Assembly: GCA_023428085.1 (NCBI GenBank)
Contig: JAEYZK010000086.1
Location: forward strand, 1 to 7,490
From: Pseudomonadota bacterium
GTDB taxonomy: Bacteria; Myxococcota; Myxococcia; Myxococcales; Anaeromyxobacteraceae
DNA: 7,490 nt
Direction of reading: 5' to 3'
In this document: positions 1 through 5,845 of the stretch, in pieces
Layout: every line of letters starts with the position of its first letter
Numbering within the stretch: the stretch's first letter is position 1
The notes under the pieces: model-generated
The model's database searches: none
Told to the model about the DNA's origin: nothing
Seen by the model: the letters and a program-made list of their open reading frames with translations, nothing else
Translations under genes and position numbers: made by a program

Positions 1-1739
1 GCGCCGGCGCGCGCCTGGGCGGACGCAGCGCCGGCGGCGCTCGCCGCCGCCTCCTCCTCGAGCTGCCGCTGGTGGTACAGCCAGTCGTCGAGGTTCCCCG
101 GGAACGGCAGCACGCCGCCGTCCTTCACCTCCCAGACGACCGTGGCGAGCCCGTTCAGGAAGCTCCGGTTGTGCGACACGAAGAGGAGCGTGCCCTGGTA
201 CGCCTGGAGCGCCTCGATGAGCGCCTCGGCGGAGTCGAGGTCGAGGTGGTTCGTGGGCTCGTCCATGACGAGCAGGTTCGCCGGGACGAGGAGGAGCTTC
301 GCGAGCGCCACCCGCGCCCGCTCGCCGCCGGAGAGGACCCCGACGCGCTTCTCGACGTCGTCGCCCGAGAACAGGAACGAGCCCGCGACGCTCCGCACGT
401 AGGCCTCGCCGCGGTCGGGGACGAGGTCCCAGAGCGTCTCGAGGATCGTCCTGTCGGGATCGAGCGTGCCGGCGCCGCTGGTGCGGAGGTGGGACGCGGC
501 GAGCGGGGGGCCCGGGGGGGCCAGCTTCTCGGCCCCCCCGCCGAAGTGATGTTGCGCGTAATACCCGGCGACCACACCGTGGCCGAGGACCACCTGCCCG
601 CCGTCCGCCGCGAGCTCGCCGGCGACGATCCGCAGCAGCGTCGTCTTCCCCGCGCCGTTCGGCCCGATGACGCCCACCCGCTCGCCCCGGGCGATCCGCG
701 CGTCCACGCCCCGGTACACGACCCGCGGGCCGAACGCCTTCCGCACGCCCTCGAGCCGCAGCACCTCGCGGCCGGACCGCGGCGCCTCGGCGAACTGGAA
801 GCGGAGCGTGTCGCGGTGCTCGAGGACCTGCACCTCCTCCATCTTCTCGAGCTGCTTCTCCTTGCTCTTCGCCTGGCGCGCCTTCGTCGCCTTCGCCCCG
901 AACCGCTCGATGAAGCGCTCGAGCTGGGCCCGCTTCGCCTCCTGCCGCTCCGCCTGGGCGAGGAGCCGGAGCTCCTCCTCGGCGCGCTGCCGGCGGTAGT
1001 CGTCGTACGTCCCCGCGTAGCTGCGCAGCCCCTCCGGCTCGAGCGAGAGCACCCGGTCGATCTGCCGGTTCAGGAACTCCCGGTCGTGCGAGACGAGGAG
1101 CAGCGCCTTCCGCTTGCCGCGGAGGAAGGCGTCGAACCAGGTGAGCGTCGGGACGTCCAGGTGGTTCGTCGGCTCGTCGAGGAGCAGCAGGTCCGGATCC
1201 GTGAGGAGGAGGCCCGCCAGCGCGGCCCGCATCTTCCAGCCGCCCGAGAGGTTGCGGGCCGGCTCGTCGAGCCGCTCCGGCGCGAACCCGAGGCCGAGCA
1301 GGATCCGCTCCGCCCGCCGTCGCCCGTAGTGCTCCTCGAAGTGGTCGAGCTCCTCGTGCAGCTCGGCGAGGTCCTGCGAGAGCTCGAGCTGCTCGGCCTC
1401 GTCCCGCGCCGCCGCGAGCGCGGCCTCCGTCCCGGCGAGCCGCGCCTCCAGCGCCGCGCGCCCGGGCACCGTCGCCAGCACCGACTCGACGAGCGGCAGG
1501 TCGGGGAGGGCGGTCACGTCCTGCGGGAGGTACCCGATGCGCGCGCCCCGGCGCATCGTGAGCTCGCCCGCGTCCGGTGAGACCTCGCCCGAGAGGATCT
1601 TGAGGAGCGACGACTTGCCGGTGCCGTTCGCGCCGACGAGGCCGATCCGGTCCTGCGGGCCGATCGAGAACGCCGCCCGGTCGAAGATGATCTTCGGGCC
1701 GAAGGCGAGCGAGAGCTGGGTGGCGGAGACGAGACTCAT
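1..1739 (-). CDS. ABC-F family ATPase (YheS/Uup-like), C-terminus cut by window edge
   Basis: Soluble ABC-F protein with two ATP-binding cassettes on one chain and no membrane segment. Family members bind the ribosomal E-site and help stalled or arrested translation; some give antibiotic resistance. Translating down from ATG at 1739 gives 579 residues, open to the left edge. Cassette 1 has Walker A GANGTGKS (36-43), signature LSGGW (164-168) and Walker B DEPTNHLD (188-195), followed by the SHD switch. A charged helical linker (about 241-318, with GAKATKARQAKSK) is the ABC-F hallmark that reaches toward the peptidyl-tRNA. Cassette 2 has GPNGAGKT (359-366), LSGGE (469-473) and DEPTNHLD (493-500). 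The tail is becoming Glu/Ala-rich at the edge, as in the C-terminal extension of YheS-type proteins. Odd point: about 24 extra residues (Gly/Pro/Ala-rich) after the cassette 2 Q-loop AQH. The start has only a weak Shine-Dalgarno, but the N-terminus aligns with the family. Which ABC-F subgroup it belongs to is uncertain. Confidence 0.96.
   Translation of the reverse strand, partial: MSLVSATQLSLAFGPKIIFDRAAFSIGPQDRIGLVGANGTGKSSLLKILSGEVSPDAGELTMRRGARIGYLPQDVTALPDLPLVESVLATVPGRAALEARLAGTEAALAAARDEAEQLELSQDLAELHEELDHFEEHYGRRRAERILLGLGFAPERLDEPARNLSGGWKMRAALAGLLLTDPDLLLLDEPTNHLDVPTLTWFDAFLRGKRKALLLVSHDREFLNRQIDRVLSLEPEGLRSYAGTYDDYRRQRAEEELRLLAQAERQEAKRAQLERFIERFGAKATKARQAKSKEKQLEKMEEVQVLEHRDTLRFQFAEAPRSGREVLRLEGVRKAFGPRVVYRGVDARIARGERVGVIGPNGAGKTTLLRIVAGELAADGGQVVLGHGVVAGYYAQHHFGGGAEKLAPPGPPLAASHLRTSGAGTLDPDRTILETLWDLVPDRGEAYVRSVAGSFLFSGDDVEKRVGVLSGGERARVALAKLLLVPANLLVMDEPTNHLDLDSAEALIEALQAYQGTLLFVSHNRSFLNGLATVVWEVKDGGVLPFPGNLDDWLYHQRQLEEEAAASAAGAASAQARAG
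514..539. repeat. Perfect 9-bp inverted repeat of homopolymer tracts inside the ABC-F gene
   Basis: GGGGGGGCC (514-522) and GGCCCCCCC (531-539) are exact reverse complements separated by 8 bases, and a further G6 run lies at 505-510. The repeat sits in the DNA encoding the extra residues after the second Q-loop of the ABC-F protein. The reading frame is the same on both sides. Long G/C runs in a coding sequence are prone to slippage and also to sequencing error. Confidence 0.8.
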
Positions 1740-1852
1740 GGCGCGCCCGGGGAGCCTGCACCCTTAACGTTTCTTCATGCTCCGGACAAGCCTGGGATGG
1801 CCCCGCACACCATGCTCTCCCCGTCGCCGCCGCCCATGCCGGGCGGCCGCGG

Positions 1853-1871
1853 GCCGGCCCCCGGGGCCGGC
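1853..1871. repeat. Perfect palindrome just upstream of the Spy/CpxP-like start
   Basis: GCCGGCCCC (1853-1861) and GGGGCCGGC (1863-1871) are exact reverse complements around a single central C. The repeat ends 3 bases before the GGAGA Shine-Dalgarno (1875-1879). As DNA it could be an operator half-site pair. As RNA it would fold into a very stable hairpin in the 5' leader. Function is not known. Confidence 0.65.
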
Positions 1872-1874
1872 AAC

Positions 1875-1879
1875 GGAGA
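1875..1879 (+). promoter_or_regulatory. Ribosome binding site deciding the Spy/CpxP-like start
   Basis: GGAGA lies 5 bases before the ATG at 1885. This ATG opens directly into a lysine/arginine plus hydrophobic signal sequence. An upstream in-frame start at 1777 would add 36 residues without signal-peptide character, so 1885 is chosen. Confidence 0.75.
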
Positions 1880-1884
1880 CCGCC

Positions 1885-2331
1885 ATGAAGCGAACTCTCT
1901 TCACCCTGGTCGGCCTCGCCGGCGTCGTCGCCCTCGCCGGCTGGGCGGGGCGCTGCGGCCATCACCGGAGCCACGACCCGGCGGAGATGGCCGGGTTCGT
2001 GACCGACCGGGTGGACGACGCGCTCGACGACCTCGACGCGACGGAGGTCCAGCGCAAGCAGATCCACGCCCTCAAGGACCGCCTGCTGGCGAAGGGCGCC
2101 GCCGTGCACGCGGGGGGCGAGGCGGTGCACGCCGAGGTGCTCGCGCAGTGGCAGAGCGCCAACCCCGACCGGGCCCGCCTCCACGCGCTCGTGGACGAGC
2201 GGTTCGAGAAGATGCGGGCGCTCGCGCACGAGGCGGTGGACGCCGGCGTCGAGGCGCACGGGGTCCTCACGCCGGAGCAGCGCGCCCAGCTGACGAAGAA
2301 GGTCGAGCGCATGCACGGGCGGAAGCGGTAG
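1885..2331 (+). CDS. Small exported Spy/CpxP-like (LTxxQ motif) periplasmic protein
   Basis: A 148-residue protein. It begins MKRTLFTLVG with a hydrophobic stretch to about residue 21, which is a signal peptide or membrane anchor, so it should act in the periplasm. The rest is predicted all-helical and charged. LTPEQRAQL (128-136) is the LTxxQ motif of the Spy/CpxP/ZraP/CnrX group, and a looser partner, LDATEVQRKQI (50-60), sits where the first motif is expected. Known members are chaperones for misfolded envelope proteins, inhibitors of a partner kinase, or metal sensors. Length fits the family. Histidines are frequent (26, 27, 30, 61, 75, 82, 100, 115, 125, 144) and there is one cysteine (24), so metal binding is possible. 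Cys24 is preceded by Arg, so it is not a lipobox. The gene is followed 52 bases later by a response regulator and kinase on the same strand, which suggests feedback on that system (inference). Overall similarity to any named member is low. Confidence 0.85.
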   Translation: MKRTLFTLVGLAGVVALAGWAGRCGHHRSHDPAEMAGFVTDRVDDALDDLDATEVQRKQIHALKDRLLAKGAAVHAGGEAVHAEVLAQWQSANPDRARLHALVDERFEKMRALAHEAVDAGVEAHGVLTPEQRAQLTKKVERMHGRKR

Positions 2332-2338
2332 CGGCGAG

Positions 2339-2375
2339 GCTCCGGGGCGGAGGCGAGCGCCTCCGCCCGCGGAGC
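2339..2375 (+). promoter_or_regulatory. Long intercistronic hairpin covering the regulator's Shine-Dalgarno
   Basis: GCTCCG (2339-2344) pairs with CGGAGC (2370-2375), and GGGCGGAGGCG (2345-2355) pairs with CGCCTCCGCCC (2358-2368). The spacer is AG and one G (2369) is bulged, giving 17 base pairs. A real RNA loop would open the innermost pair or pairs. No U-run follows, so it is not a classical intrinsic terminator. The only Shine-Dalgarno-like GGAG before the next gene (2371-2374) is inside the 3' arm. Likely roles are attenuation, mRNA end protection of the first gene, or masking of the regulator's ribosome site. Confidence 0.7.
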
Positions 2376-2383
2376 GGCATACA

Positions 2384-3106
2384 ATGCACCCCGTGGCCGA
2401 CACCCCCGCCGCGACGCCGCTCCTGGCGCTCCTCGTCGAGGACGACGCGCGCCTCGCGGCCCTCACCCGCGAGTACCTCGAGGGTCACGGGGTCGCCGTG
2501 GTGGCCGTCGGCGACGGCCGGCGCGGGCTCGCCGAGGCGCTGGGCGGCAGGTTCGACGTGGTGCTGCTCGACCTCATGCTGCCCGGCAAGGACGGCCTCG
2601 AGGTCTGCCGCGAGCTGCGGGGCCGGTCGGACGTCCCGATCATCGTGCTCACCGCCCGCGGCGAGGAGGCCGACCGGGTGATGGGGCTCGAGCTCGGCGC
2701 CGACGACTACCTCGCGAAGCCCTTCTCCCCGCGCGAGCTCCTGGCGCGCATCCGGGCGGTCACCCGGCGCGCCAAGGGGCGCGCGGGGCCGGCGCTCGGC
2801 GTCGTCCGCGTGGGCGCGCTCCGGATCGACCCCGCGGCCCGGACCGTCGAGCTCGACGGCGCGCCCGTGCACCTCACGGCCTACGAGTTCGCGCTCCTCG
2901 AGGCGCTCGCGCGCCGCGCGGGGCGCGTGCTCTCGCGCGAGCAGCTCATGGAGCTCGCGGGGGGGAGCGCCGAGGACGCCTTCGATCGCTCCATCGACGT
3001 CCACGTCTCGCGCCTGCGCCAGAAGCTCGGCGACGACCCGCGCCGGCCGCGGCTCATCAAGACGGTCCGCGGGTCGGGGTACGTGCTGGCCGGGGAGGGC
3101 GCGTGA
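2384..3106 (+). CDS. OmpR/PhoB-family response regulator
   Basis: A 240-residue cytoplasmic transcription factor activated by phosphotransfer from the kinase encoded next. The receiver domain is at about 13-128, with acidic pocket E19-D20-D21, phosphoacceptor D63 (in LLDLMLP), switch T90 (VLTARG) and invariant K112 (AKPF). The OmpR-type winged-helix DNA-binding domain is at about 140-236, with the family pattern around LTAYEFALLE, SREQL, DVHVSRLRQKLG and TVRGSGYVL. Length is normal for the family. The ATG at 2384 has GGAG 9 bases upstream, buried in the hairpin described separately; GTG at 2393 is a less likely start. The last codons overlap the kinase gene by 4 bases (GTGA), a sign of translational coupling. 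With the Spy/CpxP-like neighbour and a CpxA-like kinase, a CpxR-like envelope-stress role is likely but inferred. Target sites cannot be determined from this window. Confidence 0.97.
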   Translation: MHPVADTPAATPLLALLVEDDARLAALTREYLEGHGVAVVAVGDGRRGLAEALGGRFDVVLLDLMLPGKDGLEVCRELRGRSDVPIIVLTARGEEADRVMGLELGADDYLAKPFSPRELLARIRAVTRRAKGRAGPALGVVRVGALRIDPAARTVELDGAPVHLTAYEFALLEALARRAGRVLSREQLMELAGGSAEDAFDRSIDVHVSRLRQKLGDDPRRPRLIKTVRGSGYVLAGEGA

Positions 3107-4434
3107 AGGCCGCCGGCGGGGAGCGCGCCCGCCGGCGCGGCCGCACGCTGTTCTGGCGGATCTTCACGCATGGTCTCTTCGTCATCCTCCTCGTCGTGCT
3201 GGCCGTGGGGGCCGTCACGCACGTCTCCCGGACCGGGTGGTGGTGGGAGGCGGACCGGGTCTCGCGCTACGCGACGGAGCGGGTCTCCGATCTCGAGGAC
3301 GACCCCGCGGCGCTGCGGGTCGAGCTGGGGCGGGTGTACGAGGCCTACGGCGTGGTCGCGACGGTGTACGGCCCCGACGGAAGCACCGTGATCGCGTCCA
3401 GCGCGACGCCGCCGCTCGCGCCGCTCCTCGCCCCCGGCGCGCAGCGAACGCGCGGGTTCCCCTTCGAGCACGGCGGCCGCGCCCTGCCGCTCCGGGGCGG
3501 CGGACAGGTCGTCTTCCGGTTCACGCACCACCCCCCCGGCCCGTGGTTCCTCCTGGCCGCGCTCGTCGCGGTCGCGCTGGCCTCCCTGCCGCTCGCCCGG
3601 TCCATCGCCCGACCCGTCGAGGAGCTCACCCGCGCCGCCCGGCGGCTCGGGGACGGCGACCTCACCACGCGGGCGCGGGTGGAGGCCAGGGGCGAGGTGG
3701 GCGAGCTCGCGCGGGCGTTCGACGAGATGGCGGAGCGGATCGAGGCCCAGGTCCGGGCCGAGAAGGAGCTCCTCGCCAACGTCTCGCACGAGGTCCGGAC
3801 GCCGCTCGCGCGCATCCGCGTCGCGCTGGAGCTCGCCGCCGAGGGCGACCTCGACCGGGCGCGCCGCTACCTGGGCGAGATCGGCGCCGACCTCGACGAG
3901 CTCGACCGCCTCGTGGACGACGTGCTCTCGGCGGCGCGCCTCGACCTGGCGGCGCGGGGCGGCGACGGGGGCGCCCGGATCGCGCGCGCGCCGGTGGACG
4001 TGGGCGCGGTGGTCGCGGACGCGGCGCGGCGGTTCGCGGAGCGCTGGCCGGGGCGGACGCTGCAGGTGGACGTGGCCCCGGACCTCCCGGGCGTCGCGGG
4101 CGACGCCGCCCTCCTCCGGCGGCTGCTCGACAACCTCCTCGACAACGCCGCGAAGTACTCCGCGCCGCCCGCGCCGGTGCGGCTCGCCGCCCGCGGGGAG
4201 GGGGGCGCGGCGATCCTCGAGGTCCGCGACGCGGGCATCGGCATCGCGCCCGACGATCTCCCGCGCCTCTTCACGCCGTTCTTCCGCACGGACCGCAGCC
4301 GCGCGCGCGGGAGCGGCGGGTTCGGGCTCGGGCTCGCGCTCGCCCGCCGCATCGCGCGGGCGCACGGCGGCGACGTCGAGGTCGAGAGCGAGGTGGACCG
4401 GGGCACCGTGTTCCGGGTGCGGGTGCCGGGCTGA
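3103..4434 (+). CDS. CpxA-like sensor histidine kinase with HAMP domain
   Basis: A 443-residue inner-membrane kinase. In order: short Arg-rich cytoplasmic start; TM1 about 19-40; periplasmic sensor about 41-147 with no family I can name; TM2 about 148-166; HAMP about 166-219 (ARPVEELTRAARRLGDGDL); HisKA with phosphorylated H229 in NVSHEVRTP; then the ATPase domain with N-box DNLLDNAAKYS (343-353), G1 DAGIGI (376-381), F-box TPFFRTDRS (391-399) and G2 GSGGFGLGLAL (403-413). The H-box followed by LARIRVALELA resembles the CpxA class. The start is GTG at 3103, overlapping the regulator's TGA, with GGGGAGGG at 3092-3099 just upstream. All catalytic motifs are intact. The sensor is small (about 105 residues), suiting direct control by the small periplasmic protein encoded two genes upstream; this is inference. 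Its signal is unknown. Confidence 0.97.
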   Translation: MKAAGGERARRRGRTLFWRIFTHGLFVILLVVLAVGAVTHVSRTGWWWEADRVSRYATERVSDLEDDPAALRVELGRVYEAYGVVATVYGPDGSTVIASSATPPLAPLLAPGAQRTRGFPFEHGGRALPLRGGGQVVFRFTHHPPGPWFLLAALVAVALASLPLARSIARPVEELTRAARRLGDGDLTTRARVEARGEVGELARAFDEMAERIEAQVRAEKELLANVSHEVRTPLARIRVALELAAEGDLDRARRYLGEIGADLDELDRLVDDVLSAARLDLAARGGDGGARIARAPVDVGAVVADAARRFAERWPGRTLQVDVAPDLPGVAGDAALLRRLLDNLLDNAAKYSAPPAPVRLAARGEGGAAILEVRDAGIGIAPDDLPRLFTPFFRTDRSRARGSGGFGLGLALARRIARAHGGDVEVESEVDRGTVFRVRVPG

Positions 4435-4454
4435 CCGGCGCGCGGCGTCAGCCC
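4428..4454. terminator. Candidate bidirectional terminator spanning both convergent stop codons
   Basis: GGGCTGAC (4428-4435) and GTCAGCCC (4447-4454) are exact reverse complements separated by 11 G/C-only bases. The left arm holds the TGA of the plus-strand kinase, and the right arm holds the TGA of the minus-strand regulator. It is the only structure in the 13-base gap between convergent genes. There is no T-run on either side, so termination by this element alone is uncertain. Confidence 0.5.
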
Positions 4455-5845
4455 TCCGGCTCGACCTCTCCCTCGCCCGCCTCCGGCGCTCCGAGGCCGT
4501 ACTTCTTGAGCTTGTCGTGGAGCGTGACGCGCGACATGCCGAGCCGCCGCGCGGCCTCGCTCCGGTTGCCGCGCGCGGCCCGGAGCGCCTCCACGATGAG
4601 CCCGCGCTCGTAGGCCTCGACCCGCTGCTTGAGGGGCAGGGTCGCGGCCGGGGCGGGCGCGGCCGCGGCCTCGGGCGTCCGGGCGGCGCCGGGGAGGAGC
4701 CCGAGATCGAGCCCTTCGGGCGGCGAGAGCGCCACGAGCCCCTCCATCGCGTTCTCGAGCTCGCGCACGTTGCCCGGCCAGGCGTGGACGCGGAGCCGCT
4801 CGTAGAGCGCCTCGGGCACGTGCAGCGGCGAGACGCCGAACCGCTCGGAGAAGCGGTCGAGGAAGAAGCGCGCCAGGACCGGGATGTCCTCGGGGCGGCT
4901 GCGCAGCGGCGGGATGGCGAGGTGGACGACGTTGAGCCGGTAGAAGAGGTCCTCGCGGAAGCGCCCCTCCTTCACCAGCTCCTCGAGGTCGCGGTGCGTG
5001 GCGGCGAGGACGCGCACGTCCACGTTCCGGGAGCGCTCCTCGCCGACGGGCCGCACCTCGCCCTCCTGGAGGACCCGGAGGAGCTTCGCCTGCGCGTCCG
5101 GCGCGAGCTCACCCACCTCGTCGAGCAGGATCGTCCCGCCGTCGGCCTCGCCGAAGAGGCCGGGCCGGGCGCGCACCGCGCCGGTGAAGGCGCCGCGCGC
5201 GTGGCCGAAGAGCTCGGCCTCGGCGAGCTCCGGCGAGATCGCCGCGCAGTTGAACCGCACGAACGGCCGGTCGGCGCGCAGGGAGGCGCGGACGATCGCC
5301 TCGGCGACCCGCTCCTTGCCGGTCCCGCTCTCGCCGGTGATGAGGACGGTGACGTCGCGCGGCGCGACCCGGCCCACGAGCACCCCGAGGCGCCGCATCG
5401 CCTCGGACGCGAAGACCATCGAGCGCGCGAGGGCGAGCTCGCCCTGGAGCTTCTCGTTCTCGTGGGCGAGCCGGACCGCCTCCATCGAGCGGCGGACGAC
5501 GGCGAGGAGGTCCTCGGTCTCGAAGGGCTTCTTGAAGTAGTCGTACGCCCCCGCCTTGACCGCCTCGACCGCGGCCCGCTCCGAGCCGTGCGCGGTGATG
5601 AGCACGACGCGGGGCGGCGGCGTGCGGCGCATCAGCTCGCGGAGGAGCGCCATGCCGTCGAGCCGCGGCATGCGCAGGTCGGTGAGGACCAGCGCGGCGG
5701 GCGCGGCGTCGAAGCGCGCCAGCGCCTCGGCGCCGTCCGCGGCCTCGTCCACCTCGAGCCCCTCCGAGCCCAGGATCTCGCGGAGCGTGTAGCGGACGCC
5801 CGGATCGTCGTCCACGACGAGGACGCGCGCGGCGGGGTCGCTCAC
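4448..5845 (-). CDS. NtrC-family sigma-54-dependent response regulator
   Basis: A 465-residue enhancer-binding activator of sigma-54 RNA polymerase. Receiver domain at about 6-120: acidic pocket D12-D13-D14, phosphoacceptor D56 (LTDLRMP), T84 (LITAHG), K106 (FKKPF). AAA+ domain at about 145-375: Walker A GESGTGKE (171-178), intact sigma-54 contact loop GAFTGA (218-223), Walker B ILLDEVGEL (239-247), and arginine-finger region GRFREDLFYRL (294-304). An Ala/Pro linker (391-402) leads to a Fis-type helix-turn-helix at about 426-449 (RSEAARRLGMSRVTLHDKL). Start: GTG at 5845, overlapping the TGA of the upstream kinase by 4 bases (GTGA), with GGGAGGG on the minus strand at 5856-5850. The reading frame stays open far upstream of this, but there it only shadows the kinase. 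The regulated promoters are probably sigma-54 promoters of the efflux operon upstream or of other genes (inference). None is visible in the window. Confidence 0.98.
   Translation of the reverse strand: MSDPAARVLVVDDDPGVRYTLREILGSEGLEVDEAADGAEALARFDAAPAALVLTDLRMPRLDGMALLRELMRRTPPPRVVLITAHGSERAAVEAVKAGAYDYFKKPFETEDLLAVVRRSMEAVRLAHENEKLQGELALARSMVFASEAMRRLGVLVGRVAPRDVTVLITGESGTGKERVAEAIVRASLRADRPFVRFNCAAISPELAEAELFGHARGAFTGAVRARPGLFGEADGGTILLDEVGELAPDAQAKLLRVLQEGEVRPVGEERSRNVDVRVLAATHRDLEELVKEGRFREDLFYRLNVVHLAIPPLRSRPEDIPVLARFFLDRFSERFGVSPLHVPEALYERLRVHAWPGNVRELENAMEGLVALSPPEGLDLGLLPGAARTPEAAAAPAPAATLPLKQRVEAYERGLIVEALRAARGNRSEAARRLGMSRVTLHDKLKKYGLGAPEAGEGEVEPEG

Larger units (their letters stand above)
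1740..1884. promoter_or_regulatory. Divergent intergenic region between ABC-F and the Spy/CpxP-like gene
   Basis: This 145-bp gap separates two genes transcribed away from each other, so it should hold both promoters. Its least GC-rich part is about 1761-1790 (CTTAACGTTTCTTC). I could not find a convincing -35/-10 pair on either strand or a sigma-54 -24/-12 element with correct spacing, so no promoter is assigned. The right end carries the palindrome at 1853-1871 and the Shine-Dalgarno of the plus-strand gene. Confidence 0.5.

Noticed and set aside
72..1580. 502-codon open frame on the plus strand
   Set aside because: It lies opposite the ABC-F gene, whose minus-strand frame has all ABC motifs. 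The translation is Arg/Glu/Leu/Pro-rich with no domain; long antisense open frames are expected at this GC content.
1798..1816. Possible sigma-54 -24/-12 promoter (TGG ... TGCT) upstream of the Spy/CpxP-like gene
   Set aside because: The GG to GC spacing is 13 bases instead of 10, so it does not fit the consensus.
1945..1956. Possible lipoprotein lipobox around Cys24 of the Spy/CpxP-like protein
   Set aside because: The residue before the cysteine is Arg, which a lipobox does not allow.
2380..2385. TACAAT resembling a -10 promoter element
   Set aside because: It overlaps the ATG of the response regulator and has no -35 at the right distance. A transcript from it would start inside the gene.
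2881..4365. 494-codon minus-strand frame, with 3237-4613 plus as another long frame
   Set aside because: Both shadow the HAMP kinase and the end of the OmpR-type regulator, and show no recognisable domain.
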